A stretch of DNA of 64,000 nucleotides from Aureimonas frigidaquae (GTDB lineage Bacteria; Pseudomonadota; Alphaproteobacteria; Rhizobiales; Rhizobiaceae): contig NZ_BBWR01000009.1 in NCBI RefSeq assembly GCF_001463905.1, forward strand, positions 1 through 64,000, read 5' to 3'. How positions within the stretch are numbered: the stretch's first letter is position 1; every line of letters begins with the position of its first letter. Made by a program: the position numbers and the translations under genes. This document shows positions 20,689 through 30,464 of this stretch, in pieces. The notes beneath the pieces were generated by a model. The model ran no database searches. It had not been told where the DNA came from and saw only the letters and a list, made by a program, of their open reading frames with translations.

Positions 20689-21456
20689 ATGAACATCTAC
20701 GGACGGACATTCGATTCGCGAATGATGATCGGCACGGCGCGCTACCCGTCGCCCGCCATCATGCAGGCGGCGCTGGCGGCCGCCCAGCCGGCGCTGGTGA
20801 CGGTGAGCCTGCGCCGGGAAGCAGCGGGTGACAAGGCCGGCTCGGCCTTCTGGGCGCTGGTGCGGGAGGCGGGCTTTCCTGTCCTGCCCAATACGGCCGG
20901 TTGCCACAGCGTCGCGGAAGCGGTGACCACCGCGCATATGGCGCGCGAGGTCTTCGGAACGCCCCTGATCAAGCTGGAGGTGATCGCAGATTCCGATACG
21001 CTGCAGCCCGATGTCTTCGCGCTCGTCGAAGCGGCCCGGATCCTGTGCAACGAGGGCTTCGAGGTCCTGCCTTACACGACGGAGGATTTAAGCGTCTGCG
21101 AGCGCCTCGCAGAGGCGGGATGCAACGTCCTGATGCCATGGGGCGCCCCGATCGGCTCCGGCCTCGGCCTCAACAACCGCTACGGGCTAAAGGCGCTGCG
21201 GGCCCGCTTTCCGGACCACTGCCTGATCGTGGATGCCGGGTTGGGGGTGCCCTCACACGCTGCGGCTGCCATGGAGCTCGGCTATGACGGTGTGCTTCTG
21301 AACACCGCCATCGCCCTTGCCGGAGACCCGGTTTTGATGGCGCGGGCCTTCGCCGAAGCTGTCGCCGCCGGGCGCAGGGCCTTCGAGGCCGGCGCCATGG
21401 AGCCGCAGGAACTCGCCGTCCCGTCCACGCCCGTCCTTGGAAGGGGCTTTGCATGA
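20689..21456 (+). CDS. thiG: Thiazole synthase ThiG
   Basis: 255 residues, a TIM-barrel enzyme. Visible are the N-terminal [13 protein letters not shown], the Schiff-base lysine in LIKLEVIAD, the PYTTED segment and the phosphate-binding [11 protein letters not shown]. It condenses deoxyxylulose phosphate, dehydroglycine (from ThiO) and ThiS thiocarboxylate to the thiazole phosphate. Its stop overlaps thiE by 4 nt. Confidence 0.97.
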   Translation: MNIYGRTFDSRMMIGTARYPSPAIMQAALAAAQPALVTVSLRREAAGDKAGSAFWALVREAGFPVLPNTAGCHSVAEAVTTAHMAREVFGTPLIKLEVIADSDTLQPDVFALVEAARILCNEGFEVLPYTTEDLSVCERLAEAGCNVLMPWGAPIGSGLGLNNRYGLKALRARFPDHCLIVDAGLGVPSHAAAAMELGYDGVLLNTAIALAGDPVLMARAFAEAVAAGRRAFEAGAMEPQELAVPSTPVLGRGFA

Positions 21457-22070
21457 CACTGCGTCTCGACCGCTTCTACCTCATCGTCGACAGCACCGAC
21501 TGGATCGCCCGCATGGCGCCGGTGGGCGTTCGCCTCTTCCAGCTTCGCATCAAGGATCTGGAGGCGGCGGCGCTGCGGGATGAAATCCGCCGTGCTGTGG
21601 ACCTGTGCCGGCGCCATGGTGCCACGCTCGTGATCAACGATCATTGGCAGATGGCCATCGAGGAAGGCTGCGATGTCCTGCACCTCGGCCAGGAGGATCT
21701 GGCCGAGGCGGACCTGGCCGCAATACGCCGGAGCGGATTGCGCCTCGGTATTTCGACCCATGACGAGGCGGAGCTCGAAACGGCCTTGTCCGCGCAGCCG
21801 GACTATGTCGCCCTGGGGCCAATCTGGCCGACCATCCTGAAGGCGATGCCCTGGGCGCCGCAGACCCCGGCACGGCTCGCGACATGGCGGCGGCGGATCG
21901 GAACACTCCCTCTGGTGGCGATAGGCGGACTGACCGTCGAGCGTGCCCCGGATGTTTTTGCGGCAGGGGCCGATTGCGCCGCCGTGGTGACCGACGTGTT
22001 GCTGGCGCCGACGCCCGAGGAACGCGCCCGCCAATGGCTCCGTGTGACGGGGTCTCCCAGCGCGCTTTGA
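21453..22070 (+). CDS. thiE: Thiamine phosphate synthase ThiE
   Basis: 205 residues. TIM-barrel features are present: QLRIKD (pyrophosphate-binding region), [23 protein letters not shown] and [11 protein letters not shown]. It couples hydroxymethylpyrimidine diphosphate to thiazole phosphate. The [15 protein letters not shown] loop departs from the usual GPxFPT(T/S)TK, so it belongs to the divergent ThiE-like group seen in rhizobial thiCOSGE operons. It is last gene of the operon. thiD, needed for pyrimidine phosphorylation, is absent from the window. Confidence 0.92.
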   Translation: MTLRLDRFYLIVDSTDWIARMAPVGVRLFQLRIKDLEAAALRDEIRRAVDLCRRHGATLVINDHWQMAIEEGCDVLHLGQEDLAEADLAAIRRSGLRLGISTHDEAELETALSAQPDYVALGPIWPTILKAMPWAPQTPARLATWRRRIGTLPLVAIGGLTVERAPDVFAAGADCAAVVTDVLLAPTPEERARQWLRVTGSPSAL

Positions 22071-22179
22071 ATCCCTGAATTCAGCCCCGACAACGGTTTG
22101 CGCGCGCCACCGGCAGCTTACGTAAAACGTTTCTCAAAACGCAACAAGTTTCAACGCGATGCCAATCTAGCCATACAAT

Positions 22180-22203
22180 TAGACGTTGATTTTCTAACAT
22201 CTA
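22180..22203. promoter_or_regulatory. Inverted repeat upstream of the GntR gene
   Basis: Arms TAGACGTT and AACATCTA (7 of 8 complementary) with an 8-bp spacer lie 50 bp before the gntR start in an AT-rich stretch. GntR-family proteins often repress themselves through such dyads, so autoregulation is plausible but inferred. Confidence 0.4.
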
Positions 22204-22253
22204 TATGCTTACCTAGGGTTAAATTTCACCAGAGAAGCCCGAGGTTTTGAACC

Positions 22254-22973
22254 ATGCCGGCCCTGAAGCAGTTCAACGTCAAGCCGCTGTATCAGCAGGT
22301 CGCTGACGAGTTTATCGCCCGGATCGTGTCGCGCCAGTGGGTACCGGGACAGATCATCGAGAACGAATCGGAGATCGCCCGGTCCCTCGGTATCAGCATC
22401 GGAACAGTGCGCAAAGCTTTCGACGTCCTTGCCGACTATGCGGTCCTGGAGCGTCAGCAGGGCCGGGGGACCATCGTCGCCGATCTCAGCTCCGACAATA
22501 TGCAATCGCGCTTCTGCAACATCGTGGATGCCAGTGGCGAGCGCGTGCTCTTTTCGACCGAGGTGTCGGATGCCGAAGTCGTCTCCGCCACGGCAGAGGT
22601 GGCCCAGGCGCTCGCCGTGGGCGAAGACGCCCAGGTTCTGAAGTTCCGCCGCCTGCGGCGTTACGAGGAGCGGCCTGTCCTGTCGGAAACGGTTTACATG
22701 CGCTTCGACGGGGGGAAGAAGTCCTCGTCGGCCGACAAGCTGATGGCCCTTGCAGAAGCCGGGTGGTCTTCCACCGGCCTTGCCACGCGCAAGCAGGAGT
22801 TGGTGTCGTCCGGCAAAGCCTCGGCTGAAGATGCAAGCCGTTTGAAGGTCACCGCCGGCACGCCGATCCTCTTGCTGGCGCGCACCATCTATTCCTATGA
22901 GGGCACGCCGCTCGAGTACCGTACCGCCGCGTGCAATCTGGGCGACAAGCTGTCTTACGCCGCCAATCTCTGA
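22254..22973 (+). CDS. GntR-family transcriptional regulator with UTRA domain
   Basis: 239 residues: an N-terminal winged helix (PLYQQVADEFIARI, with ESEIARSLGISIGTVRKAFDVL as recognition region, about 12-75) and a C-terminal UTRA ligand-binding domain of the HutC subfamily (about 95-235). The ligand is unknown. It is flanked by the thi operon and, convergently, the hydrolase at 22955, with which it overlaps by 19 nt at the 3' ends. Its target may be itself or a distant operon; nothing nearby is an obvious catabolic partner. Confidence 0.88.
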   Translation: MPALKQFNVKPLYQQVADEFIARIVSRQWVPGQIIENESEIARSLGISIGTVRKAFDVLADYAVLERQQGRGTIVADLSSDNMQSRFCNIVDASGERVLFSTEVSDAEVVSATAEVAQALAVGEDAQVLKFRRLRRYEERPVLSETVYMRFDGGKKSSSADKLMALAEAGWSSTGLATRKQELVSSGKASAEDASRLKVTAGTPILLLARTIYSYEGTPLEYRTAACNLGDKLSYAANL

Positions 22974-23926
22974 GGCGGAGCGACCCTGCTCAGCCATGCG
23001 TCCAGCGCGGCGAGGGCGGGATCGCGTATGGCCGGTATCTCGTTCAGCGTTTCATGGCGAGCGGTGGGAATGACGAGGCTGTCGACCCGCGTCAGTCCGG
23101 CGGCGCGCAGGCGGTTCCCGAGTACATCGATCGCGCGGCCGCCCTGCGTGACGGGGTCGGCACCGCCTCCCAACAGGTGCACCGGCAGATCGGCCGGCCA
23201 GGCCGCCAGCGCCGTGCCATGGCCGGCGCGCTCGACAAGCGCCACGATGTCCATGGCCATGGAGTTTGTCGGCGTCCAACCGCAGAGCGGATCCCCGGCA
23301 TAGGCCGCCACCTGTGCAGCGTCATGGCTGAGCCAGTCATAATCCGTTTGGCGGCCCGGCACGCTGGCCCGCCACAGATCGAATGTCGCGCGGCGGAAGG
23401 CCAGGCTCGCAACATCCGAACCCTTCAACCCGCGCTCGGCCCGAAGGATAAGCCGGGCGAGCCGGTTCTTCCAGCCAGCGGCGGGATCGCAGTTCCAAAG
23501 GGCAACGCCCGCCAGTTCGGCCCCGTCCTGGGCGGCGATGTCGGCTGCGATCAGGCCGCCCATCGAATGGCCGAACACGATGACGGGCAGGCGCCGTCCA
23601 TCCGCCCGCTCGACCCGCTCGCGCATATGCAACCGCACCGCCCGTGCATCCGAAGCGCACAGCCGGTCACCGCCGGCATGGGCGAAACGGCGGGGCGCAA
23701 GGCCCGGCACGCGGGTCAGCCCGTGGCCGCGATGATCGTGCGCCACCGCGTGGAAGCCCTCATGCGCCAGCCACTGGGCGAACCTGTCGTAGCGCGCCGA
23801 ATGCTCGGCCAGCCCATGCAGGATGAAGACGATGCCGCGCGCCGGTATGCGCGCAGGCTCGTGGCGCAAGGCCAGACGCGCGCCATCGGCAGTTGCAAGA
23901 TGTTCCACCTGCATGAACATTGCCAT
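22955..23926 (-). CDS. Alpha/beta hydrolase, monoacylglycerol-lipase-like (serine aminopeptidase S33 family)
   Basis: 323 residues. Motifs in order: the oxyanion-hole region HGLAEHSARYDRFAQ, the nucleophile elbow GHSMGG, a DPVTQGG acid-residue region and a late ARHE histidine. This is the lysophospholipase/monoacylglycerol lipase pattern (Hydrolase_4). No signal peptide is seen. It likely hydrolyses acylglycerols or similar esters; the substrate is not deducible. It is divergent from the RNase T2-like gene by 75 bp. Start at 23926 (MAMFMQVEHL) is chosen after a purine-rich GGGACGGGA; nearby Met codons at 23920 and 23914 are also possible. Confidence 0.87.
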   Translation of the reverse strand: MAMFMQVEHLATADGARLALRHEPARIPARGIVFILHGLAEHSARYDRFAQWLAHEGFHAVAHDHRGHGLTRVPGLAPRRFAHAGGDRLCASDARAVRLHMRERVERADGRRLPVIVFGHSMGGLIAADIAAQDGAELAGVALWNCDPAAGWKNRLARLILRAERGLKGSDVASLAFRRATFDLWRASVPGRQTDYDWLSHDAAQVAAYAGDPLCGWTPTNSMAMDIVALVERAGHGTALAAWPADLPVHLLGGGADPVTQGGRAIDVLGNRLRAAGLTRVDSLVIPTARHETLNEIPAIRDPALAALDAWLSRVAPPQRLAA

Positions 23927-24001
23927 TCGTCCCGTCCCGTTCCATCCCGGCCAGTTCCGGCCCCGCTTCAACTGGGCGGAGGTCTGCCCTATGGTCAAGC
24001 C

Positions 24002-24940
24002 ATGCGATACATCACCCTCATCCTCGCCGCCTGTCTGCTGGCACCCGCTGCGGCCGGTGCGCAGGAGCCCATGACCGGGATCTTCCACGCGGAAGCGACC
24101 TGCGTCGCCACGCCGTCCTTGCGCAATCCGGACGACAATCCCGGCAACATCCGCACGCAATCGGGGCGCAGCTACACGCTGCTCGGCCGCAACGCAGTGC
24201 CGGGTAGCCATTATCTGATCCGCGTTCCGGGCGCAGAACCGGAACGCCGATGGGTCGCCTATGGCTGCGGGCGCATCGACGAACCATCCCAATCGGCACA
24301 GGTGGCCACGGACTGGATCCTGGCTGCGAGCTGGCCCTCGGCCTTCTGTGAAGACGTGCCCCAGGCGCGGGAATGCGCCCGGGGCGATACGCCCCTGGCC
24401 TTCACCCTGCACGGCCTCTGGCCGCAGACGCCCGACCGTGCCGCCTATTGCGGCGTGGCGGGCGGCGCGCGGGCGGCGGACGCGGCCGGCGGCTGGCGCA
24501 GATTGCCGCCCGTCACCTTGTCCGGGCGTGTGGAGAATGCGCTTGCCCGGGTGATGCCGGGCACGCAGTCGGCGCTCGATCGCCACCAGTGGCTCAAGCA
24601 CGGGACCTGCTCGGGCCTGGATGCGGATGCGTATTTTGCGGCCGCGGTCCGACTGGTGGACCTTCTGAACGATTCGCCGGTCCGGGCGCTGTTCGCGGAC
24701 CATGCAGGGCAGGAGCTCAGCGGCGCTGCGATCCGCCGCACATTCGATGCGGCCTTCGGGCCGGGTGCGGGCGACAGGGTGCTGGTGGACTGCGTGGAGG
24801 TCTCTGGCCGGCGGCTGATCCGCGAGCTGCGCATTGCGCTTGGCGGCCAGGTCGAGGACCGCTCCTTGGCAGCGCTCGTGGCGGAAGGGGAACGCCAGCC
24901 GCGCGGCTGCCGGACCGGAGAGGTCGATTTGCCGGGCTGA
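24002..24940 (+). CDS. Ribonuclease T2 family protein, exported, with Glu to Gln at the second active-site motif
   Basis: 312 residues with a clear signal peptide (MRYITLILAACLLAPAAAGA). A roughly 80-residue N-terminal extension precedes the T2 fold. Active-site motif CAS I is present as FTLHGLWPQ. CAS II reads HQWLKHGTC where the family has H-E-W-x-K-H-G: the glutamate that assists catalysis is replaced by glutamine (codon CAG). Both histidines and the lysine remain. It would act in the periplasm on RNA if active; reduced activity or a binding role is equally possible. Even numbers of cysteines suggest disulfides. Confidence 0.87.
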   Translation: MRYITLILAACLLAPAAAGAQEPMTGIFHAEATCVATPSLRNPDDNPGNIRTQSGRSYTLLGRNAVPGSHYLIRVPGAEPERRWVAYGCGRIDEPSQSAQVATDWILAASWPSAFCEDVPQARECARGDTPLAFTLHGLWPQTPDRAAYCGVAGGARAADAAGGWRRLPPVTLSGRVENALARVMPGTQSALDRHQWLKHGTCSGLDADAYFAAAVRLVDLLNDSPVRALFADHAGQELSGAAIRRTFDAAFGPGAGDRVLVDCVEVSGRRLIRELRIALGGQVEDRSLAALVAEGERQPRGCRTGEVDLPG

Positions 24941-24945
24941 AGGCC

Positions 24946-25251
24946 CTAGGCCTGGCGGCCGGGATTGGGCACCTCGTAATCGGCCGACAGGCGCAGCTCA
25001 CGCAAGGGGCGGACGGTGCGGGTCGATTCGGCGTAGATGGGATCGGCCTTGTAGGCGGCGAGGGCATCGGCATCGTCGAACTCGGCATAGACGATCACGT
25101 CGACATCGTTGCCCATGGGGTCGACCTTGCCGTTCAGCGCAACCTCGAAATGGCGGGCATGCTCGATCTTGCCGAGCTGCCCGAGGCCCTTCACGATGGC
25201 CGGCAGGTCGGCCTTGTCCCGCGCGCTGAAGAAAACGATGTGGCGTATCAT
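24946..25251 (-). CDS. Dabb (stress-responsive A/B barrel) domain protein
   Basis: 101 residues starting MIRHIVFFSARDK, with a Dabb ferredoxin-like barrel (conserved HIVFF, central strand DVIVYAEFDDADALAAYKADP, and a late VRPLRE). A dimeric small protein; related members have diverse or unknown functions. An AGGA-type Shine-Dalgarno precedes the ATG. It is convergent with the RNase T2 gene, 5 nt apart, sharing an AGGCCCTAGGCCT dyad at the junction. Confidence 0.85.
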   Translation of the reverse strand: MIRHIVFFSARDKADLPAIVKGLGQLGKIEHARHFEVALNGKVDPMGNDVDVIVYAEFDDADALAAYKADPIYAESTRTVRPLRELRLSADYEVPNPGRQA

Positions 25252-25391
25252 GCGTCCTGTCCGATCGGTTTCCAATGCTCGTCTGCCGGATCGCTTCTAG
25301 CCATCGTGGAGGATGTTTTGCAATCCGGCTGCGGCTCCTCCATATAGGGCGCAATTCAACCGCACGCGTTTTGAGGATTTTGGGACGGCCC

Positions 25392-27041
25392 ATGGCTCGC
25401 CAGTACATCTATCACATGTCGGACCTTACGAAGGCCTACGGGAACAAGAAGGTCCTGGAGAACATCAATCTCTCCTTCTACCCGAACGCCAAGATCGGGA
25501 TCCTCGGACCCAACGGCGCGGGTAAGTCCACGCTGCTCAAGATCATGTCGGGTGTCGACAACGAGTTCACCGGAGAGGCCTGGGCTGCCGAAGGTGCGAC
25601 GGTCGGCTACCTGGCGCAGGAACCCAAGCTCGACGAGACGAAGACCGTCTTCGAGAACGTGATGGAAGGCGTCGCCGACAAGAAGGCGATTCTCGACCGT
25701 TACAACGAACTGATGATGAACTATTCGGACGAGACGGCCGAAGAGGGCGCCAAGCTCCAGGACGTCATCGACAGCCAGAACCTCTGGGATCTGGAGAACC
25801 AGGTTGAGATGGCGATGGACGCCCTGCGCTGCCCGCCGGGCGATGCCGCGGTGGCGCCCCTGTCGGGCGGCGAAAAGCGGCGCGTCGCGCTGTGCAAGCT
25901 GCTGCTCGCCAAGCCCGATATCCTGCTTCTGGACGAGCCGACCAACCATCTGGACGCCGAAACGATCGCCTGGCTCGAAAAGCACCTTCGCGAATACGAA
26001 GGCGCCGTCCTGATGATCACCCACGATCGCTACTTCCTGGACAATGTGACGGGCTGGATCCTGGAGCTCGATCGTGGCCGCGGCATCCCCTATGAGGGCA
26101 ACTACTCCACCTATCTGGAGAAGAAGGCCAAGCGCATGGAGCAGGACGGTCGGGAGACCGACAGCCGTGCCCGGGCCCTGCAGCGCGAGCGCGAATGGAT
26201 GCAGCAGGGCGCGAAAGCCCGGCAGGCCAAGTCCAAGGCCCGCATCCGCGCCTATCACGAACTCGTCGAGCTGGCGGAAAACCGCAAGCCCGCCGATGGC
26301 CGGATCGTCATCCCGACCGGCGAGCGGCTCGGCAACAAGGTGATCGAGGTCGAGAACCTGACCAAGAGCTACGGCGACCGGGTGCTGATTGAGAACCTGA
26401 CCTTCAAGCTGCCCCCCGGCGGCATCGTCGGCATCATCGGCCCGAACGGCGCTGGCAAGACCACGCTGTTCAAGATGCTGACCGGCAAGGAGCGGCCGGA
26501 TTCGGGCAGCATCTCCATCGGTGACACGGTGGATATCGGCTATGTCGACCAGAGCCGCGACGCGCTCGACGCGTCCAAGAACGTCTGGGAAGAGATCACC
26601 GGCGCCGTCGATATCATGAAGCTCGGCAAGTACGAGATGAACTCGCGTGCCTATGTCGGCAATTTCAACTTCAAGGGCCCGGACCAGCAGCAGAAGGTCG
26701 GCACCCTGTCGGGCGGGCAGCGCAACCGCGTCCACCTTGCCAAGATGCTCAAGTCGGGCGCCAACGTCATCCTGCTCGACGAGCCGACCAACGATCTGGA
26801 TACGGAAACGCTCGCCGCGCTGGAAGACGCGCTGGAGGAATATGCCGGCTGCGCGGTGGTGATCAGCCACGACCGCATGTTCCTGGACCGGCTCGCCACG
26901 CACATCCTCGCCTTCGAGGGCGACAGCCATGTCGAATGGTTCGAAGGCAACTTCGAGGATTACGAGAAGGACAAGATCCGGCGCCTCGGACCGGAATCCG
27001 TCAACCCGAAGCGGCCGACCTACAAGCGGCTGACGCGCTGA
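25392..27041 (+). CDS. ettA: Energy-dependent translational throttle protein EttA (ABC-F ATPase)
   Basis: 549 residues with two ABC cassettes. Walker A motifs are GPNGAGKST and GPNGAGKTT, signatures LSGGEKRR and LSGGQRNR, Walker B DEPTNHLD and DEPTNDLD. Between them lies the charged linker (P-site interaction) with an RxEREWMQQGAKARQAKSKARI segment. EttA binds the ribosomal E site and gates entry into elongation according to the ADP/ATP ratio. The start MARQYIYHM is the family start. No partner genes; a housekeeping singleton. Confidence 0.97.
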   Translation: MARQYIYHMSDLTKAYGNKKVLENINLSFYPNAKIGILGPNGAGKSTLLKIMSGVDNEFTGEAWAAEGATVGYLAQEPKLDETKTVFENVMEGVADKKAILDRYNELMMNYSDETAEEGAKLQDVIDSQNLWDLENQVEMAMDALRCPPGDAAVAPLSGGEKRRVALCKLLLAKPDILLLDEPTNHLDAETIAWLEKHLREYEGAVLMITHDRYFLDNVTGWILELDRGRGIPYEGNYSTYLEKKAKRMEQDGRETDSRARALQREREWMQQGAKARQAKSKARIRAYHELVELAENRKPADGRIVIPTGERLGNKVIEVENLTKSYGDRVLIENLTFKLPPGGIVGIIGPNGAGKTTLFKMLTGKERPDSGSISIGDTVDIGYVDQSRDALDASKNVWEEITGAVDIMKLGKYEMNSRAYVGNFNFKGPDQQQKVGTLSGGQRNRVHLAKMLKSGANVILLDEPTNDLDTETLAALEDALEEYAGCAVVISHDRMFLDRLATHILAFEGDSHVEWFEGNFEDYEKDKIRRLGPESVNPKRPTYKRLTR

Positions 27042-27166
27042 CCGGTGCGCGCGAGTGGGGAGGGCCGACAGGGCCGGCGCTCCCTTCGCAACCGTCGGGC
27101 TCGCAGCCTGATGCGCCTGCACTAGATGCGGGGGGCGGCAGTGTCGGCAGAGAGTGTGCTCAGGCC

Positions 27167-28594
27167 ATGAATCGATTTAGCTTCACGCAGCTCCTGACGG
27201 CCCTGCCGAGCCCCCACATGGTGCTCGACCTGAAGCTGAACTATGTGGCCGCCAATCCGGCCTATGTCGCGGCGGTCGGACGGGCAGAGACCGATCTCGT
27301 CGGGCGCAACCTGTTCGACCTCTTCCCCAACGAGGGGGCGGAAGGCCGCCGCCTGCGCGAATCCATCGCCCGGGTGATCGCGACCGGGCGGCCGGACACG
27401 CTGGCCTATATTCATTACCGCATTCCCGCAGCCGGCACGCAGGGTGGCTTCGAGGATCGGTACTGGAGCGCGGTCCATTCGCCGCTCCTGGACGAGGACG
27501 GACAGGTCGCCTTCGTGCTGCAGAATACGGTGGACATCACGGAGCTCGTCCGCCTGCGCGAGGTGGCGGCGCTTCCCTTCCAAGGCTCTGCGGCGGAGGT
27601 CGCGCTTGTCGAACGCGCGCGGGAGGCGGAGACGGCCTACAGCGCTTCGCTCTCCGGCTCGACCGATTTTCGCCGCCTGTTCCAGCAATCGCCCTCCATG
27701 GTGGCGGTGTTGCAAGGCGCGTCCCATATCGTGACCTTCGCCAACGATACGCTGCAGCGGTTCATGGACGGGCGCGAGCTCGTCGGCCTGCCGGCCCGTC
27801 AGATCCTGCCACAAGCCGAGCAGAGCGGGCTTTTCGCGGCGATGGATGAGGTCTGGCAAAGCGGCGAGGCCGTCGCCTTCGAAGCGCAAGCCCTGGTCCT
27901 GCCGAACGGGCGGTCCTCCTATGTCGATGTCTCGTTGCAGCCGATTCGCGATACGGCCGGGCGCACGCAGGGCATCTTCGTGCAGGCGGCCGACCGGACG
28001 GAGGCCGTGCGGGCGGGCGAACGTCAGCGGCTGCTGCTGGACGAACTCAACCACCGTGTGAAGAACACCCTGTCGGCCGTGCAATCCATCGCGCGGCAAA
28101 GCCTGTTCGGCGGCAAACCGCTTCACCTGGCGCGCGAAACCTTCGAAAACAGGATCCGCGCCCTGTCGCTGGCCCATAATGCCTTGAGCGCGCGGCACTG
28201 GGAGGCGGTCGATCTGTCGGTCATCCTGGAACAGGAACTGGCGATGCACGACAGCCCCGGGCGGATCGTCTGTCAGGGGCCCCACGTGCTTCTGGACTCA
28301 AAACCAGCCATAGCCATGGCGCTGGTGCTGCACGAATTGTCGTCCAATGCCGGGAAATACGGAGCCCTGTCCCGGTCGGACGGGCAACTCGTGGTGGAGT
28401 GGCGGCGGCCGACCGATGGAGGCCTCGAGCTGATCTGGCGCGAGACCGGGGGCATTGGCGGACAGGGTCAGATAGAGGACGGCTTCGGGATGCGCATGCT
28501 GCGGCGGATCGTCGAAGGGGAGCTTGACGGAACGCTGGAAATCAGCGCAACTGATGCGCAATACATATGCAGGATAAAGGTCCGTTCTATCTGA
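27167..28594 (+). CDS. HWE-family sensor histidine kinase with two PAS domains
   Basis: 475 residues, no membrane segment. A PAS domain (about 8-125, MVLDLKLNYVAANPAYV), a linker, a second PAS (about 165-285) and an HWE kinase core. The H-box is LLLDELNHRVKNTLSAVQSI and the N-box LHELSSNAGKYGAL; the catalytic domain ends GFGMRMLRRIV. HWE kinases are mostly alphaproteobacterial and often act in light, redox or general stress signalling. A single-domain receiver lies two genes downstream and a GT41 protein begins inside its last 28 nt, so the three are probably co-transcribed. The ligand is unknown; the PAS lacks an obvious LOV cysteine motif. Confidence 0.9.
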   Translation: MNRFSFTQLLTALPSPHMVLDLKLNYVAANPAYVAAVGRAETDLVGRNLFDLFPNEGAEGRRLRESIARVIATGRPDTLAYIHYRIPAAGTQGGFEDRYWSAVHSPLLDEDGQVAFVLQNTVDITELVRLREVAALPFQGSAAEVALVERAREAETAYSASLSGSTDFRRLFQQSPSMVAVLQGASHIVTFANDTLQRFMDGRELVGLPARQILPQAEQSGLFAAMDEVWQSGEAVAFEAQALVLPNGRSSYVDVSLQPIRDTAGRTQGIFVQAADRTEAVRAGERQRLLLDELNHRVKNTLSAVQSIARQSLFGGKPLHLARETFENRIRALSLAHNALSARHWEAVDLSVILEQELAMHDSPGRIVCQGPHVLLDSKPAIAMALVLHELSSNAGKYGALSRSDGQLVVEWRRPTDGGLELIWRETGGIGGQGQIEDGFGMRMLRRIVEGELDGTLEISATDAQYICRIKVRSI

Positions 28595-30414
28595 GCCACG
28601 CGCCGTCCGTTCCCGTCCAGGCACTATCCATCGACGACACACCCCGGATACGGCACCTCCTGGGCGAGTTGATCGCCCGCAAGGAGGGCCAGGAAGCCCT
28701 TTCCCTTGCCGACCGCGCCCTCCGGGCGGCCTTCGCCCGTAAGGCGCCTGCGGACGAGGTTGCCTATTGGCGCATCTTCCGCGGTGAAGCCCTGTTGATC
28801 CTGAACCGGCAGGACGAGGCCTGGCCCGAACTCTCCCTTGCCTCCAACGCCACACGACAGGATGTATTGGCGGAACTCGGTCGTGTCAGCGCGGATCATG
28901 GGCTCCTGGACGAGGCGGAGGCCGTCTTCCGGAAGGCATTGGAACTTGCGCCGGGGAGCGGCCACGCGCTGTTCAATCTGGGACGGATCCTGTCCATGCG
29001 CTGGAAGGTCAGCGAGGCCTCGGTGTATCTGGACAGGGCTGAAGCGGTGCTGCGTGCGGGCGGGGAGCGGGATCTCGTTCGCCGGATCGGCATTTTGCGG
29101 GCGGAGATGTTCTGGCGTGCGGGCCGGGCGGATGCCGCCATGGATGCCTATCAGGCCCTGCATGCGGAGCGTGCCGATCAGGCGTCCGCCCTGGCCATGA
29201 CAAGCCTATACGATCCGCGTTTGCGGGCAAGGGACGTGCTGGCCTTCCATCGGCGCCTCTTCGCGAGCGCCATCGCCGGGGGCCCGCCAGAAGCGCGGAA
29301 GGCTATTTCGGCCCGGACCGGGCGGCGCTTGCGCGTTGGCATGCTCGGTGCCGACATGGTGCGCTACCATCCCGTGAACATCTTCCTGCAGCCCATCTTG
29401 CGCAACCTGGACACGGCGCGGATCGAACTCTTCTTCTACAACAATCGCAGCGCCCACGATCCCCAGACGGATCTTGCCCGCGGCCGGGTGGAGCATTGGG
29501 CGGAGGTGAGCCTTCTGGACGACGACGCCCTGGCCCGGCGCATCGCGCAGGACGGGCTGGACATCCTCGTGGACCTCTGCGGCCATACGGGGGGCGGACG
29601 GCCGGGTGTCTTCGCCCGGCGCGCCGCCCCCGTCCAGGCCCATTACATCGGTTACCCGGGCACGACCGGCATCGCCAACATGGACTGGCTGATCGCCGAT
29701 CCCGTCGTGGCGCCGCCGGGCAGCGAGGCCTTCTATTCCGAGCGGCTCTGGCGCCTGCCCGACATCGTCTTCTGCTACGCGCCGGAAGACGAGTTCCCCC
29801 TGCCGGATTTCGCGGCGGAGGCATCCGCCCGGCCTGTGACCTTCGGATCGATCAACAACGCTCCGAAGCTCAATGATCGGACGCTGACGCTCTACGCCGA
29901 GGTGCTGCGACAGGTCCGCCAGGCCCGCATGGTGCTGCGCGCGCCGAGTTTTGCCGACCCGGCCGCGGTGGCCTGGTTCCGCGACGCGCTCGCTGCGCGC
30001 GGCGTCGAGCCGGCCCGGCTCGTCTTCGAGCCGCCTGTGGCCCTGCCGGAGATGATGGCATCGCTCCGCCAGATCGACGTGATGCTGGACAGCGTTCCCT
30101 ATAATGGCGGCACGACCACGCATGAAGCGCTGTGGATGGGCGTTCCCGTTGTTACGCTGGCCGGGGAGGGGTTTGCGGCCCGCATGGGAGCCAGCTTGCT
30201 GACGGCGGCCGGGCTCGACGACTGCATCGCCGCCGACGAGGCGGGCTATGTCCGCGCTGCGGCGGCCCTGGTGGCGGACCGCCATGCGCTTGTCGCGCGC
30301 AAGTCGCGGCTACGCGCGGCGCTTCTGGAGCGGCCTGGCTGGGATCCTGTCCGCCAGACCCGCTCGTTCGAAACGGCACTCTTCGCCATGGTTGCCGCAG
30401 CATATGACGGATGA
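28567..30414 (+). CDS. TPR / GT41 (SPINDLY-type) O-linked N-acetylglucosaminyltransferase-like protein
   Basis: 615 residues. The N-terminal part (about 30-230) has TPR-like helices (GLLDEAEAVFRKALELAPGS). The C-terminal GT41 catalytic region (about 255-600) carries the HPVNIF histidine, DILVDLCGHTGG, YIGYPGTTG, GSINNAPKLNDRTL and PYNGGTTTHEALWMGVPVV. Such enzymes glycosylate proteins on Ser/Thr; alphaproteobacterial relatives include flagellin transferases. No flagellin is nearby. The start overlaps the kinase gene by 28 nt; a later start cannot be excluded. Confidence 0.9.
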   Translation: MQDKGPFYLSHAPSVPVQALSIDDTPRIRHLLGELIARKEGQEALSLADRALRAAFARKAPADEVAYWRIFRGEALLILNRQDEAWPELSLASNATRQDVLAELGRVSADHGLLDEAEAVFRKALELAPGSGHALFNLGRILSMRWKVSEASVYLDRAEAVLRAGGERDLVRRIGILRAEMFWRAGRADAAMDAYQALHAERADQASALAMTSLYDPRLRARDVLAFHRRLFASAIAGGPPEARKAISARTGRRLRVGMLGADMVRYHPVNIFLQPILRNLDTARIELFFYNNRSAHDPQTDLARGRVEHWAEVSLLDDDALARRIAQDGLDILVDLCGHTGGGRPGVFARRAAPVQAHYIGYPGTTGIANMDWLIADPVVAPPGSEAFYSERLWRLPDIVFCYAPEDEFPLPDFAAEASARPVTFGSINNAPKLNDRTLTLYAEVLRQVRQARMVLRAPSFADPAAVAWFRDALAARGVEPARLVFEPPVALPEMMASLRQIDVMLDSVPYNGGTTTHEALWMGVPVVTLAGEGFAARMGASLLTAAGLDDCIAADEAGYVRAAAALVADRHALVARKSRLRAALLERPGWDPVRQTRSFETALFAMVAAAYDG

Positions 30415-30464
30415 CGCTATCATGATGGTTGTCTTTTCGCTGTGACGCGGCATTTGCCCGAGTG

